From Phallusia mammillata (Eukaryota > Chordata > Ascidiacea > Phlebobranchia > Ascidiidae), in assembly GCA_003260075.1 (NCBI GenBank), contig QLIY01000244.1, forward strand, positions 119,762-183,761: a stretch of 64,000 bases of DNA, written 5' to 3'. The notes beneath the pieces were generated by a model, which was not told the DNA's origin, did no database searches, and saw nothing but the letters and a program-made list of their open reading frames with translations. Numbering within the stretch: the stretch's first letter is position 1; each line of letters opens with the position of its first letter. The position numbers were made by a program, and so were the translations under genes. Positions 1 to 10,970 of the stretch are shown piece by piece.

Positions 1-153
1 GCCACATACAATTCTAAACGATTGCACCAATGCAATTAAATGTGAGTTTAACATGACACTGCGCCTATGTACAAAACTGAAAAATACAAATGTGCTAGTA
101 GGTCCTTACATTCATACATACAAATGTTATCCTGATCGTTTAAACTTTTAAAG

Positions 154-1043
154 CAGGGGTGTGCAACAGACGGCCCGTCAAGCGAAATAATTCCATTTGT
201 CTAGTAAATAATTATTTTGTCGTGAAATCCAGTGTTGCAGCGAAACATTGTTATAGAAAACAAATGTATTGTTACTTTGGAAGAATTTCAAGTTTATTGT
301 GTACAATACATGAAAAAAATGTATGGCCCTCGCTTGATCTCCGAAATTGGTTACATGGCCCACCGACGAAAAATGTTCGCAGAACTTGTGTTGGCGGACG
401 TCAATGTTTATACTAGCTGGCATCAACTTATTTAATAATAGGGCTTTTCATAGCCAGGGACATGCGCAACACACTACCTACACCCACGGACCTTCAACAT
501 ACTTTTTGCCGATATTACCTTGTATAAATGTGTGTCCACTGCAACGTTTCCAGCCATTTTCTGTGAATGCAGAAGATCTGATCCCGACCATTCCTTCCAA
601 TTTGACTCAATGTCTTCATCTTTAATGTCCTCAGAAGCTGTAGCACAACATGTTAATAGACTTTTTTGAAATAAGTAACAAAATTATCACGGAACAAGCT
701 AGAAGATATTCAATCCAATGGGATAGCACAGTGGTTCCCAAATATATGCGCCGCGGCAAGTGTAAATGTGCGGGGGGGGGGCTAAGCCAGCGTTTTCTAA
801 CCGGCGGGCCATACAGCAGTTTACACGTACACCGAATGTGACGAAATAATTCCCCTTGTCTAGTAAATAATTATTTTGTCGTGAAATCCAGCGTTGCAGC
901 TAAACATTGTTATAGAAAACAAATGTATTGTTACTTTGGAAGAATTTGAAGTTTATTGTGTAGATGAAAAAAATGTATGGCCCTCGCTTGATCTCCGAAA
1001 TTGGTTATATGGCCCACTGACGAAAAATGTTGCACACCCCTGT
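154..1043. mobile_element. hAT-like non-autonomous element remnant(s)
   Basis: A left end reading CAGGGGTGTGCAAC starts at 154, and its inverted partner GTTGCACACCCCTG ends at 1043; a second right end lies near 1278-1291. CAGGGGTG-type termini are typical of hAT superfamily transposons. No transposase is visible. No matching 8-bp target duplication is seen at the outer ends, so the pair may be recombined or disturbed by assembly. Other hAT-like ends inside (CAGTGGTTCCCAAA near 730, CAGCGTTTTCTAACC near 785) suggest nested insertions. Confidence 0.5.
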
Positions 1044-1455
1044 AAGGATACCAGAATTTGTGTTGGCGGACGTCAATGTTTATACTAGCTGGCATGAACT
1101 TATTTAATAATAGGGCTTTTAATAACCAAGGACATGCGCAACATACTACCTACAGTCCTACACCCACGGACCCTCAACATACTTTTCGCCGACATTACCT
1201 TGTATAAATGNGATGAAAAAAATGTATGGCCCTCGCTTGATCTCCGAAATTGGTTATATGGCCCACTGACGAAAAATGTTGCACACCCCTGTAAGGATAC
1301 CAGAATTTGTGTTGGCGGACGTCAATGTTTATACTAGCTGGCATGAACTTATTTAATAATAGGGCTTTTAATAACCAAGGACATGCGCAACATACTACCT
1401 ACAGTCCTACACCCACGGACCCTCAACATACTTTTTGCCGACATTACCTTGTATA
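962..1455. repeat. Overlapping copies around a single n
   Basis: The sequence from about 962 to 1208 is repeated almost exactly from 1212 onward, with an n at 1211 between the copies. A further related block lies at about 220-660 and another at 858-960, with G10 at 772-781. This is the pattern expected of contig ends that overlap but were not merged. A minus-strand open frame of 241 codons (1349-2074) crosses the right copy and is not credited as a gene because it runs through unrelated repeat segments. Confidence 0.65.
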
Positions 1456-1659
1456 AATGTGTGTCTACTGCAACGTTTCCTGCCATTTTCTGTGAATGCA
1501 GAAGATCTGATCCCGACCATTCCTTCCAGTTTGACTCAATGTCTTCATCTTTAATGTTCTCAGAAGCTGTAGCACAACACGTTAATAGACTTTTTAAGCA
1601 AGTTACCAAACTATCACCAAACAAGCTATAGGTACAGTCCAATGTGATAGCAGAATATA

Positions 1660-3762
1660 GGCAGTATGAAACCAACGCTGTTGTCATTCTTATGCGGGTA
1701 TAGGTAAAAGGGGAAAGTCGACAAACATTGTGATGTAATATCTTGGCAACGTTTAGGGCAAGCAAGTTTGTGTCACGTATCAGTAAGTGGCAATCGTGCG
1801 CAGCAATGGAACTTGTACAACGAATGTAGCAACTGGTGGTTTGTTCGGGGATGCTTATATACAACTGTGTTTGAATTTCTAGTTCATCATTTCGACAAAT
1901 TTTGGATAGGGAATGACAAATGGATTGTTGCAGCGTCGAAGTTTGCTGTATTGCATCGGATTGTGATTGTTTGAATGCTACCAATCGTGACATTGGTACA
2001 TATGCTTTTTGTTTAACTGAAAATATCAACAGTTCAGGTAAAAACAATTTACCGAAATGGTCATTTTGAAACAAAATGGAATGGTCTTTTTGAAACGTCT
2101 ATTGTTTTGTTTTACTGGTTTTACCCTGAGCAGGCATTACATCACTTGCAACTGTTTTTCCTGCGTTTTGAAATCAGAGAAAGATTTTCTGGACTGATGA
2201 GAAATTCTCTGGACTGACGAGTTGATAAAATACCATTAAAAAACTTACAAAACATTCGGCTATTCACCTTTTAAACCAGTGAGAAAAAATCTGTGTGCCC
2301 TTGGGCGCTCTTTGTCATCAGTGCACAAATCTTTTTCGTTGTAGCAACCGATCTCATGAAAAGCAGCTTAAAAAAAGACTATTTACAATTATTGTTACTG
2401 ACAAACTAAACCTTATGGACATAAAGTGATTACAACGTTTGTAAAAACAGTTGTTTGTTTGACTTTCAAATTACATTGTAGCCTATATATAGCCTAGCCG
2501 AAAAAAACACTATCACTTTAATTCGCCCTACATTCGAAGAAGATTTGAATCATTAGCATAGCTTGAAATGTTGCTTAGTTAGTTCAGTCATAAAATACAT
2601 GCCCATCTTGGATTTGGATTTAACACTGTCACATTTCAATACAATCTCATGCAGTTTGTTTGCTAGAAAAACTTAGTAGGCTGTTTACACAAACCGTTTA
2701 CCAGGGGCGGCTTTGTAGTTGTGTTGCATGGGGGGGGGGCAGAATATAAGCAGGCTGCAACCATCGCTGCTGCCATTCGTAAGCTTGTATATATCCGAAT
2801 AGGGAAAAAAGGGAAATTCGACAAACATTGTGATGTAATATCTTGGCAACGTTTGGGGCAAGCAAGTTTGTGCCACGTATCAGTAAGTGGCAATCGTGCG
2901 CAGCAATGGAACTTGTGCAACGAATGTAGCAACTGGTGGTTTGTTCGGGGATGCTTATACAACTGTGTTTGAATTTCTAGTTCATCTTTTCGAGAAACTT
3001 TACTAATAATAGGGAATGACGAAAAGATTGTTGAAGCGTCATTAAGTTTGCTCAGATTGTGCTTGTTTTTGTCTGAATGCTACGAATCGTGGCATTGGTT
3101 CATATGCCTGTTGCTTAACCGGTCTTTGAAATATCAACAGTTCAGGCAAAAACAATTTATAAAACGGAATGGTCTTTTTCAAACGTCTATTGTTTTGTTT
3201 TACTGGTACCCTTTAAGCAGGCCCGCTTTTCCTGCGTTTGTAAATCAGCGAAAGATTTTTTGGACTGACGGAAAATGTTAACAAAATGAAGTAGAAGACC
3301 TTACAAAACATTCAGCTATTCACCTTTTAAACCAGTAAGAAAGAATCTGTGTGCCCTTGGGCGCTCTTTGTCTCCAGTGCACAAATCTTTTTCGTTGTAA
3401 CAACCGATCTCATGAAAAGCGGCTTAAAAAAGAATATTCACAATTATTGTTACTGACAAACTAAACCTTATGGACATAAAGTAATTACAACGTTTGTAAA
3501 ACAGTTTTTCGTTTTACTTTCAAATTACATTGTATATAGCCGAAAAACTATCACTCAAGTTCGCCCAACATTCTAAGCAGATTTGAATCATTAGCGTAGT
3601 GTGAAGTGTTGCATGGTTTGTTCAGTCATAAAATACATGCTCATCTTGGATTTGGATCTAACACTGTCACATTTCAATACAATCTCATGCAGTTTGTTTG
3701 CCAAAAAAGCTTAGATGTTTACACAAACCGTTTACCAGGGGCGGCTTTGTAGTTGTGTTGCA
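1660..3762. repeat. 1.05-kb direct duplication separated by G10
   Basis: About 1660-2729 and 2740-3762 are the same sequence with scattered substitutions and small indels. Both copies contain the block ending in GGGGCGGCTTTGTAGTTGTG, and G10 (2730-2739) lies exactly between them. No gene is recognised inside. A short plus-strand frame with several Cys and Trp residues (near 1768-1860 and 2870-2960) is kept in both copies but has no clear splice context. The duplication is most simply an unmerged allelic overlap. Confidence 0.7.
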
Positions 3763-3789
3763 TAATTTCCTTCATATAATTCGCCCAAA

Positions 3790-4827
3790 ATTCATCTTTT
3801 TTTCCGAAGAAACATATGTCGGTTGAATCGGTCAGTGCAAAGTTCACCCAAGGAAATCTGAACAAATACTCTCTGTTGTATTAAGGCCATCGGCGAAATA
3901 TAGCGTAGGTAAAGAATTAAAAACAACGTGAGTATACTAAAGATCGCTTGACGGAAATTGAAATAAAAAAATGTAAACACAAATGGTGGCAAACAAATTT
4001 TAAGCCTAAATATGCCTTTTTGCTTGTTCAAACTGATTCTTTATCTTCTCTTCTTTTACTACCGTAGCAGGTTTTTAACAGTTTACTTTAGATATCGCCA
4101 GCTCGGAATATTATCTGTTTTCTAACTTTAGGGCCAGTGTTTCAGTGCAAACAATACTACAGGAAACACGTGGTGATAGAGCATTGATAAGGATTCTATA
4201 ATATCAAGCAAAAGCGGCCAAACGTTTGCAGAGAGCGAAATCCTGTTTGCCTACTTAGCGAAGCGAAAGATTATCGCTCAGCTATTATGGCCGTTTTACT
4301 CAATAGCAATATTGCTTCCAAGGGTGTGTGTCGCGCAAGTTGATGTATAGGACAGGGGGGGGGGACTGTTTGCCTAAAGATTATCGCTCAGCTATTATGG
4401 CCGTTTTACTCAATATCAATATTGCTTCCAAGGGTGTGTGTCGCGCAAGTTGATGTATAGGACAGAATTCGAAAAACGCTTTTCACAACTTGTCTCTAGC
4501 ACCATGAAATCCCAAAACTATGATGATTGATTACAATCGGTTTTGAGTTTGACCGAATCAACATAACCCAGCCTTGGGTAAGCTAAGGACTTTATTTTTG
4601 AACCTAAGTAGTCCCTAATTGATTTCAGAAAATACCAATTCGTTTAAAATGTCAACATGAGTTACAAAAAGAAAACAAGATGGAAATTTGCCTAATTTAA
4701 TGCTGTAAAGAACAATATCTGCGCAACACGCTCAATTAAATGGAAAACCGTTTATCTTTTGCGCCATGAATTGCATTTCTTTGACGGATAAGCAACAGCA
4801 TCATTGCGCAAAGATTTGTATGCTTAC
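3790..4827. other. No gene seen; short overlap copy at G10
   Basis: AT-rich sequence without a supportable gene. About 4265-4354 is repeated at about 4375-4466 on either side of G10 (4355-4364). The expected downstream exon of the ABM-like gene was sought here on the minus strand and was not found. Confidence 0.5.
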
Positions 4828-5012
4828 TTGTTCTTGGGGTCGGTTGAATTGTGAAGATAAGTGGCCAAAAAATGCTCCTGTTTTGCAACGTAGTCGCTTC
4901 CTTTCAGCCAAACCGATTTGAACAGCTCAACGTCTCCGGGGTCTTCGAAGTAGTTGAACAAATAGAATCGATTGGAGACAGGCGCCGTTACGGTTGACTT
5001 ACATCGGGTCAT
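4828..5012 (-). CDS. ABM-like (dimeric alpha/beta barrel) exon, partial
   Basis: A minus-strand frame opens with ATG at 5012 and runs to a good donor (GTAAGC, 4822-4827), giving about 62 codons ending in phase 2. The peptide contains SNRFYLFNYFEDPGD, then SDYVAKQ, then LATYLHNSTDP. This order (N-R-F near the first strand, a Trp-containing helix, then T-x-LH-S-DP) is the usual signature of antibiotic-biosynthesis-monooxygenase type ferredoxin-like domains. The second half of the domain (normally F-x-F-x-N-x-A-x-W) is not found downstream, so the gene is truncated, has a missed exon, or is broken by assembly. The start is uncertain because no convincing acceptor or promoter precedes it. Family assignment is from motif recall only; substrate unknown. 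Confidence 0.4.
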
Positions 5013-5189
5013 GTGAATCTTGAAATGATGGTTATCACGTTAATGTACATGTTTAGTTGTCAATTCGTTTGTGGTTTTCGACGGCAAAAAATGCTTTGTG
5101 TCATCCTTAGATTTCTGCACTTGCCTAAATGGACTGCCGTCCTTTTTGAAACTTGTTCATTCTCTAAACAGCACGAACCCGGGGGGTTG

Positions 5190-6690
5190 TGGCATTATGT
5201 TATTATTGACTAGTTTGCTAAATTATGAGAACGTAATTAGTTGCCACATTTATGAACTTCTTTTTCTGCGATTCATTATAAACCACTTCAATGCGCATCA
5301 CATGGACTATAATGAATCGTTTTCTAGTTTAAATTATTTTGCAAGACCTAATATACGACTCTTTGGAACCGACGTATGCATTGTATTAATTTTGCGATAA
5401 ACTTTATTATCATGGCACTATTTTTCACATAGCCTCTACCAAATTAGTTCCTAATGTAAACATCACGTTGTGCGGTTATAACTTGGTTGTCAAACGTGAA
5501 CACATGTTTACTTTGTTAGTGAGTCCCACAACTCCCCACCACTACTGCACGTTTAAAAATAGGCCAATGGCTGATCGAAGAGTCGTATCAAGTTACCACA
5601 GGTCACCACAAAACCAGGAGCCTGGTAAGTGCCATAAGTGATCGCCTGTTGACCTGTCAGATAGAGCGACATGTTATGACTTAACATATAGCGTTTAGTC
5701 CACACATAACACGTAGTTTAACGTGTACGTGAGCAGCAAAACAGCTGTAACTGCTGTTGTTTATACACGGTTAAACTATTTGAATTAGTAAGTTATGCGA
5801 CACGTTAGAGAGTAAATGATAATGCATACATTACATACCGTTTGTTTTGCAGCCGATCCCATACCACGTAATACCCTGCTATACATTGCACTTGCTTACA
5901 GTTGACAAATGCAAAAACTGAGCTACAGCGAAATGCCGGGGGGGGGGACATTATGTTATTATTGACTCGTTTGCTAAATTAGGAGAACGTAATTAGTTGC
6001 CACATTTATGGACTTCTTTTTCTGTGATTCATTATAAACCACTTCAATGCACGTCACATGGACTATAATGAATCAAATTATTTTGCGAGACCTAATATAT
6101 GACCCTTTGGAACCGACGTACGCAATGTATTAATTTTGCGATAAAGTTTTTATTATTTAACATAGCCTCTATCAAATTAGTTCCTAATGAACACATCACG
6201 ATGTGCGGTTATAACTTGTTTTGCCAAACTGCATCGCATGTTTACTTTGTTAGTGGGTTTCCACAACTTCCTACTACACTGCACGTTTCAAAATAGGCCA
6301 ATGGCTGATCGAAGGGTCGTATCAAGTTACCACAGGTCACCACAAAACCAGAGCCTGGTAAGTGCCATAAGTGATCGCCTGTTGACCTGTCAGATAGAGC
6401 GACATGTTATGACTTGACATATAGCAAAACGCGTTTAGTCCACACATAACACGTAGTTTAACGTTAACGTGAGCAGCAAAACAGCTGTAACTGCTAATGT
6501 TTATACACGGTTAAACTATTTGAATTAATAAGTTATACGACACGTTAGAGAGTAGATGATAATGCATACATTACATACCGTTTGCTTTGCGGCCGAACCC
6601 ATACCACGTAATACTCTGCTATACATTGTACTTGCTTACAGTTGACAAATGCAAAAACTGAGCTACAGCGAAATGCCTACAGCCGCACGA
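5190..6690. repeat. 740-bp direct duplication separated by G10
   Basis: About 5190-5937 is repeated at about 5948-6690 with substitutions and indels, with G10 (5938-5947) at the junction. Short open frames in both copies are not conserved in frame and are not credited. Probably two alleles placed end to end. 6690-6869 holds nothing recognised. Confidence 0.7.
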
Positions 6691-6869
6691 CTTTCCTTGC
6701 CTTGCAGCGATTCAACTAAGCCGGGGATCACGTAGTATTTGTCACGTGCTAACCGTGCGCAACGAACCATAACGAGTCAACGAGGTGTGCAAAATCGTTG
6801 AAGTGTTTGAGTATATCCAGTCCCAGACACAAAGAACTATAGAATATTTGAAATCAGCAGGACAAATGT

Positions 6870-6875
6870 TTTATT
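6870..6875 (-). promoter_or_regulatory. Polyadenylation signal AATAAA (minus)
   Basis: TTTATT on the plus strand reads AATAAA on the minus strand, about 150 bases past the stop of the triple ShK-like gene. Confidence 0.5.
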
Positions 6876-7024
6876 TATAAGTCATTTCACACACACAATT
6901 AAGGCCCGCACTTTATATTTTTGTGTAATCGCATATGTACAAAAACACGACACAGAAACAATATTTTTTGATCGTATGTACAGAAAATTACAATATTTTC
7001 AAAATAATACTGTTTCGGGCGTCT

Positions 7025-8283
7025 TTAGTTCATATTGTTTTGGTTCACGATCGTGGCTGGCTGGGGTAAAATACATTTTCTGCATGCTTTGCAGGTTTGC
7101 TGGCATGCTACAATGGTATCAGGGTAAGCTCCTTGTGGGTTGCAGTGACCTTGTAGTCCCCAGGCTGTACAAGACGGTCTTGAATCGCGACAATCTACAA
7201 AAACAAATCATTTCTAGATAAGTTTATCGTCGCAAAACAACAGAAACAGATTTGCAAAAACAATGACTTTGTTTGTACCTGTCCCAGTCCAAACTAGATC
7301 CAAAACAAAGGTATTTGTTTACGTTTGTGGTTAGATAGCAGAAAAATACTACAATGGTTGGTCTTAAATGAAACCCACCTAAAGTGCAAGGGAGACGTGC
7401 CGGTGCAGTCGAAGTGCTGGTTTTGACACTGCCGCCTCCTTTTCCACCGCTGGCTCCGCTGGTTACGCTGGCTCCGCTGGTGTCGGCCGTAGCCCCGGCG
7501 TCTGTGCCCTGACTGTCCTGGCCTCCTCCACTGCTTCCAGTGTTAGTACAAGGCACGCAAACCCCGCAAGATTTTTTGCAGACGAACTGGTAGGTGGCGC
7601 ACTTTTGCTCCTCCAAATAAATCGGACAGAAATCGGGAAACTGATCGGCGCAGCCTTCAAACAACATTGAAATAAGTTAGAAAAAATACTCCTGGTTACA
7701 TTTTGAATGTAATTTTATAAATTTACGCTAAGTTTCAACAGAATATATTAAAAATTAAAAAATAATAAAAAACAATACGCCAAAAACAACACCGCTATTA
7801 AATTTGGATAAGGTTTTGTAACTTTAGATGTCAGCCAACATACAAATGTTTCGACTTGCGATTTTCTAAGATCAAGGCAAGATAAAAATAATTGAAAAAT
7901 TTAATGGTTATCTTAAAACCTGAATACAAAACCAATATTTAAAAGTGTGTTAGATTTTAACCTGGTACGCATCCAAGAGGCTCAAGGGCAGCCGCTCGGC
8001 CTACGACTTTCTTGTCTGCGCTGCTCGTTGCCGGGGTGATGCCGAGTTCTTCACAGCTTTTGCATGTTCCACAGGTTTTTGCGCAAAGGTACATAAACTT
8101 CCCGGTACAGCCAAAATTTTTGCAGTAAGCCCCACCCACGTCTCTGCAAGCCTGACAGTTCCTCCTGTTAAGGTTGCGAGTGAGAGCTTTCACAAGGAGG
8201 TTCCTTGCTCCACCCGAGAATATAATGCCATGGCAAACGCTGAAAAGCGCCACGAAGACGGCAGTAACAATAAGATACTTCAT
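7025..8283 (-). CDS. Secreted protein with three ShK-like Cys domains
   Basis: Three exons join in frame: 8283-7962 (phase 1 out), 7654-7379 (phase 1 out), 7194-7025, giving 255 aa and a TAA stop. The first 20 residues (MKYLIVTAVFVALFSVCHG) are a signal peptide. Three six-Cys units follow: residues about 40-75 (CQACRDVGGAYC to CGTC), about 107-140 (CADQFPDFC to CGVC), and the last exon (CRDSRPSC to CKAC). Each has the C-x(n)-C-x(n)-C-x3-C-x2-C ending typical of ShKT modules. Units two and three are linked by a Gly/Ser/Thr-rich stretch. ShKT modules occur widely in extracellular matrix proteins, proteases and mucus proteins, so toxicity is not implied. No catalytic domain is attached. Exon boundaries are all in phase 1, the usual arrangement for shuffled extracellular modules. 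Confidence 0.75.
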
Positions 8284-8347
8284 CGTTTTTGAGACTGAGA
8301 TTTGCAGTGATTGAAAACTGATGTGTTGAAGACCTGAGAACAGCGTG

Positions 8348-8354
8348 TTTTATA
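8348..8354 (-). promoter_or_regulatory. TATA box of the ShK-like gene
   Basis: The minus strand reads TATAAAA here, about 65 bases upstream of the ATG at 8283. This leaves room for a transcription start near 8320 and a short 5' leader. Confidence 0.55.
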
Positions 8355-8379
8355 GCCGCCGATTTTGATTGAGTCATTG

Positions 8380-10507
8380 CACCGGTTTAGGTCGTCAATA
8401 TATATTCATTGGATAAACAAAAGTACGCTGCATGATGCGTAACATCACAATGAAGGTATTTTTAAAGCCAGACTGCTCGGTGAGCAAATAATAATGTCCT
8501 GATACGTTTCATGCATCATGTCAGGTCAAAATAGATTCAGATCAGTATACTGTAAACTATATGTCTGGTCGTTCTAAACTCAGCCACGAATAGGCTTTTT
8601 AAAACTCCGCTCAATCTCTACCCAATCCCTTTGTCCACTACACGACTATTTGCATCCGCTATAAACGTACTATGTCCAAAAATTCGTGCACTACTTAACA
8701 CACGTTTTCTGTTTTTACGCCCATTTTCTGAGATTTAATGTTTTCCGGTCATTCTCGGCAGCAAACGTAAAAATACCGGTGGCTCACCGAACGTTAACCC
8801 TAAATTCGAAAATTCCAATGTAGATTTTATTTATCTATTATTGTTTGTGACTCGAAATGGAACTAAAGTTTCCATGTATACATTCTCAGAAAATTAGTAA
8901 AAAATCCCAATTAAAAGTATATTCTGAAAAACTCTATTCTACCCATTTATCGGAATAGCGAAGAGAACAACTTCTTGGAGTAGAACTTTTAGTTTTTATA
9001 CACACCTAATTCTGGATCACTTCGTGTTTGCAAGGCCACATATTCTTTAAACATATACAAAAGCAGTGTTTATTTTGATCTTCGTGGACACACAATACGG
9101 CAAGATTTGAGAAAAGCTCAGTAAAGAAAAATACAAAAGGGCACACTGCTGCTAACGAATTTGGGAAATTATGAAACATTTTTATTCTTTCCAACAAAAC
9201 AGTTGCAAGGAAAAATTATGTAAGTACGTTTGGGAACAAAAGTTAGATGTTTCACAAAACTGTCATTTTGACAATCAGTTACATATTGGTCCTTGCTTTC
9301 AGTAATAAAATGATCTGTAGACTTTTACAAACACTATAAAGAAAAAATGGTACAAAAATGCTTTGTTCCTCGATTTGCGTTTAGTGATTTTTATCAATTG
9401 CGCAAACAAATATTAAAAATTGAAAGAATGACCTGCATTTAGAAAACACAAAAAAATACATTTCATAAGCGAGAAAAATCTAAGTAGTATGTGAAAACAA
9501 AAAAGCTTAAGTACAAGAAAACAACAAAGCCATTTGTTGCTTTGCAAAAAAATCAGTAAATTTCGCTCATAATAATAATGTCATCGTACATTTTTGTCCC
9601 GCTAAAATTCTTTTGCTGAACTATAAAAAGAAAATTATTGGTGATTTTGCAAAATACACGTAGACAGACATGACGCTGTGAGTATGCGGAAATCAACGTG
9701 GCGGTTTAATTAAGATCTTGTAAAAGAGACAAAAAGCTCCGGATAAGACGAATATCCGGAAATCGGGGCAAACGTGATTTGTTCGGTGCCTGCGTAAACA
9801 CCCGGGAGATCTGACATCATTATTATGCAATATGTTGTACGCTGGTGCTGTGACAAAGATATTTTGTTCCATCGAATCACAGGACGGGCCTCTTTCACAC
9901 ACATAAATCCACAGTTGGGCTCACAAATGAAGAGAAACCGAAAAATCTATACTCAAAACTGACCAAAAATGCAATTACTTTTGTTGGTGTTAATGTACTG
10001 CATAAGACCTACATAAAACTCATTTATTAGAAAGTAGATTTGTTTTACTAGGATGTAAGTAGTATTTTTCTTGTCCAGGCGTGCAGTTGTGTAGAAAAAA
10101 CGTGGGTGTTTATATGTAAAAAGTATACTGAAAAATAAGTACAAAACGGTTGTGGCTTTATTACTCAATAAACACAAATCACCATTACAATTGGCTTTTA
10201 AAAATCAGTTTTCATTTTTACATTTTTTCAAAATATCACAGGGACGAGCGGACGACGGTCTAAGACAAGCCTATTTGCCAAACAAACACACAAATACAAA
10301 AACAATTTTCACTTAATTGCAAATTCAATACATTAAAAAAGTTTTCAGAACATTTCCGCAAACGTTTTGTAGTTTTTGGCCAAAAGACATCGACAAACAT
10401 AAAAATACAAAGCTTTTATGTGAGACGGGGTTCAAGAGACAACAAATTTACTGCTACCTTTATTGTACACAAATGACTAGTGAAGTTTTATGCCTGTGGT
10501 TTGGGCA

Positions 10508-10548
<41 letters not shown>

Positions 10549-10690
10549 CTGCTACCGTTGTTAGACAATTGATTAGTGAAGTTTTATGCCTGTGGTTTGG
10601 GCAGGGAGGTAGCTTCAGTAATGGGCGGAAATTGGACACAAAATTTCGGGGAAAACATTTAACTAACATGTGCAAATAATTTTGCATGTG
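8380..10690. other. Intergenic, no gene seen; G38 tract
   Basis: AT-rich sequence with no supportable splice-linked frame. At 10508-10545 is a run of 38 G. The bases just left of it (TGAAGTTTTATGCCTGTGG and neighbours) recur right of it (near 10575), so this is another overlap or gap junction. The Gly/Pro-rich open frames over the tract are artefacts. Confidence 0.6.
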
Positions 10691-10697
10691 ACAAGCG

Positions 10698-10703
10698 TTT
10701 ATT
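10698..10703 (-). promoter_or_regulatory. Polyadenylation signal AATAAA (minus)
   Basis: TTTATT on the plus strand, about 270 bases beyond the stop codon of the TTLL15-like gene on the minus strand. Confidence 0.5.
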
Positions 10704-10970
10704 GCATACCGACCTATACTGCAATATTGTTTAGTACGCGTACGTCCAATATTACAACACAATGGCAGAAAATAACATGACACACACACAAAACAAACGA
10801 ATAACAATAAAAAAATGCGTTTTCTGGCTGGAAAAAGAGGACAATTCATAAGCGCAAGCAACACCTCCTTTGACTTTCACTGCAATTTCCACAGTAAGAC
10901 ATATTTCCATGTACAGTAACATGGTAGTAAGGAGTCCAATTTAGTCCTCTTTTAGTCCATTTAGGATATT

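Noticed and set aside
1349-2074. Minus-strand open frame of 241 codons, the longest in the window
   Set aside because: It runs across several different repeat blocks and a copy boundary, and no domain is recognised. Part of it (ENIKDEDIESNWKEWSGSDL) is kept in the second copy near 540-640 and could be an old transposon exon, but this is not enough for a gene call.
7025-8283. Annotation of the ShK-like gene as a toxin
   Set aside because: The ShKT module is mostly found in non-toxic extracellular proteins, and nothing here indicates venom or a channel-blocking peptide.
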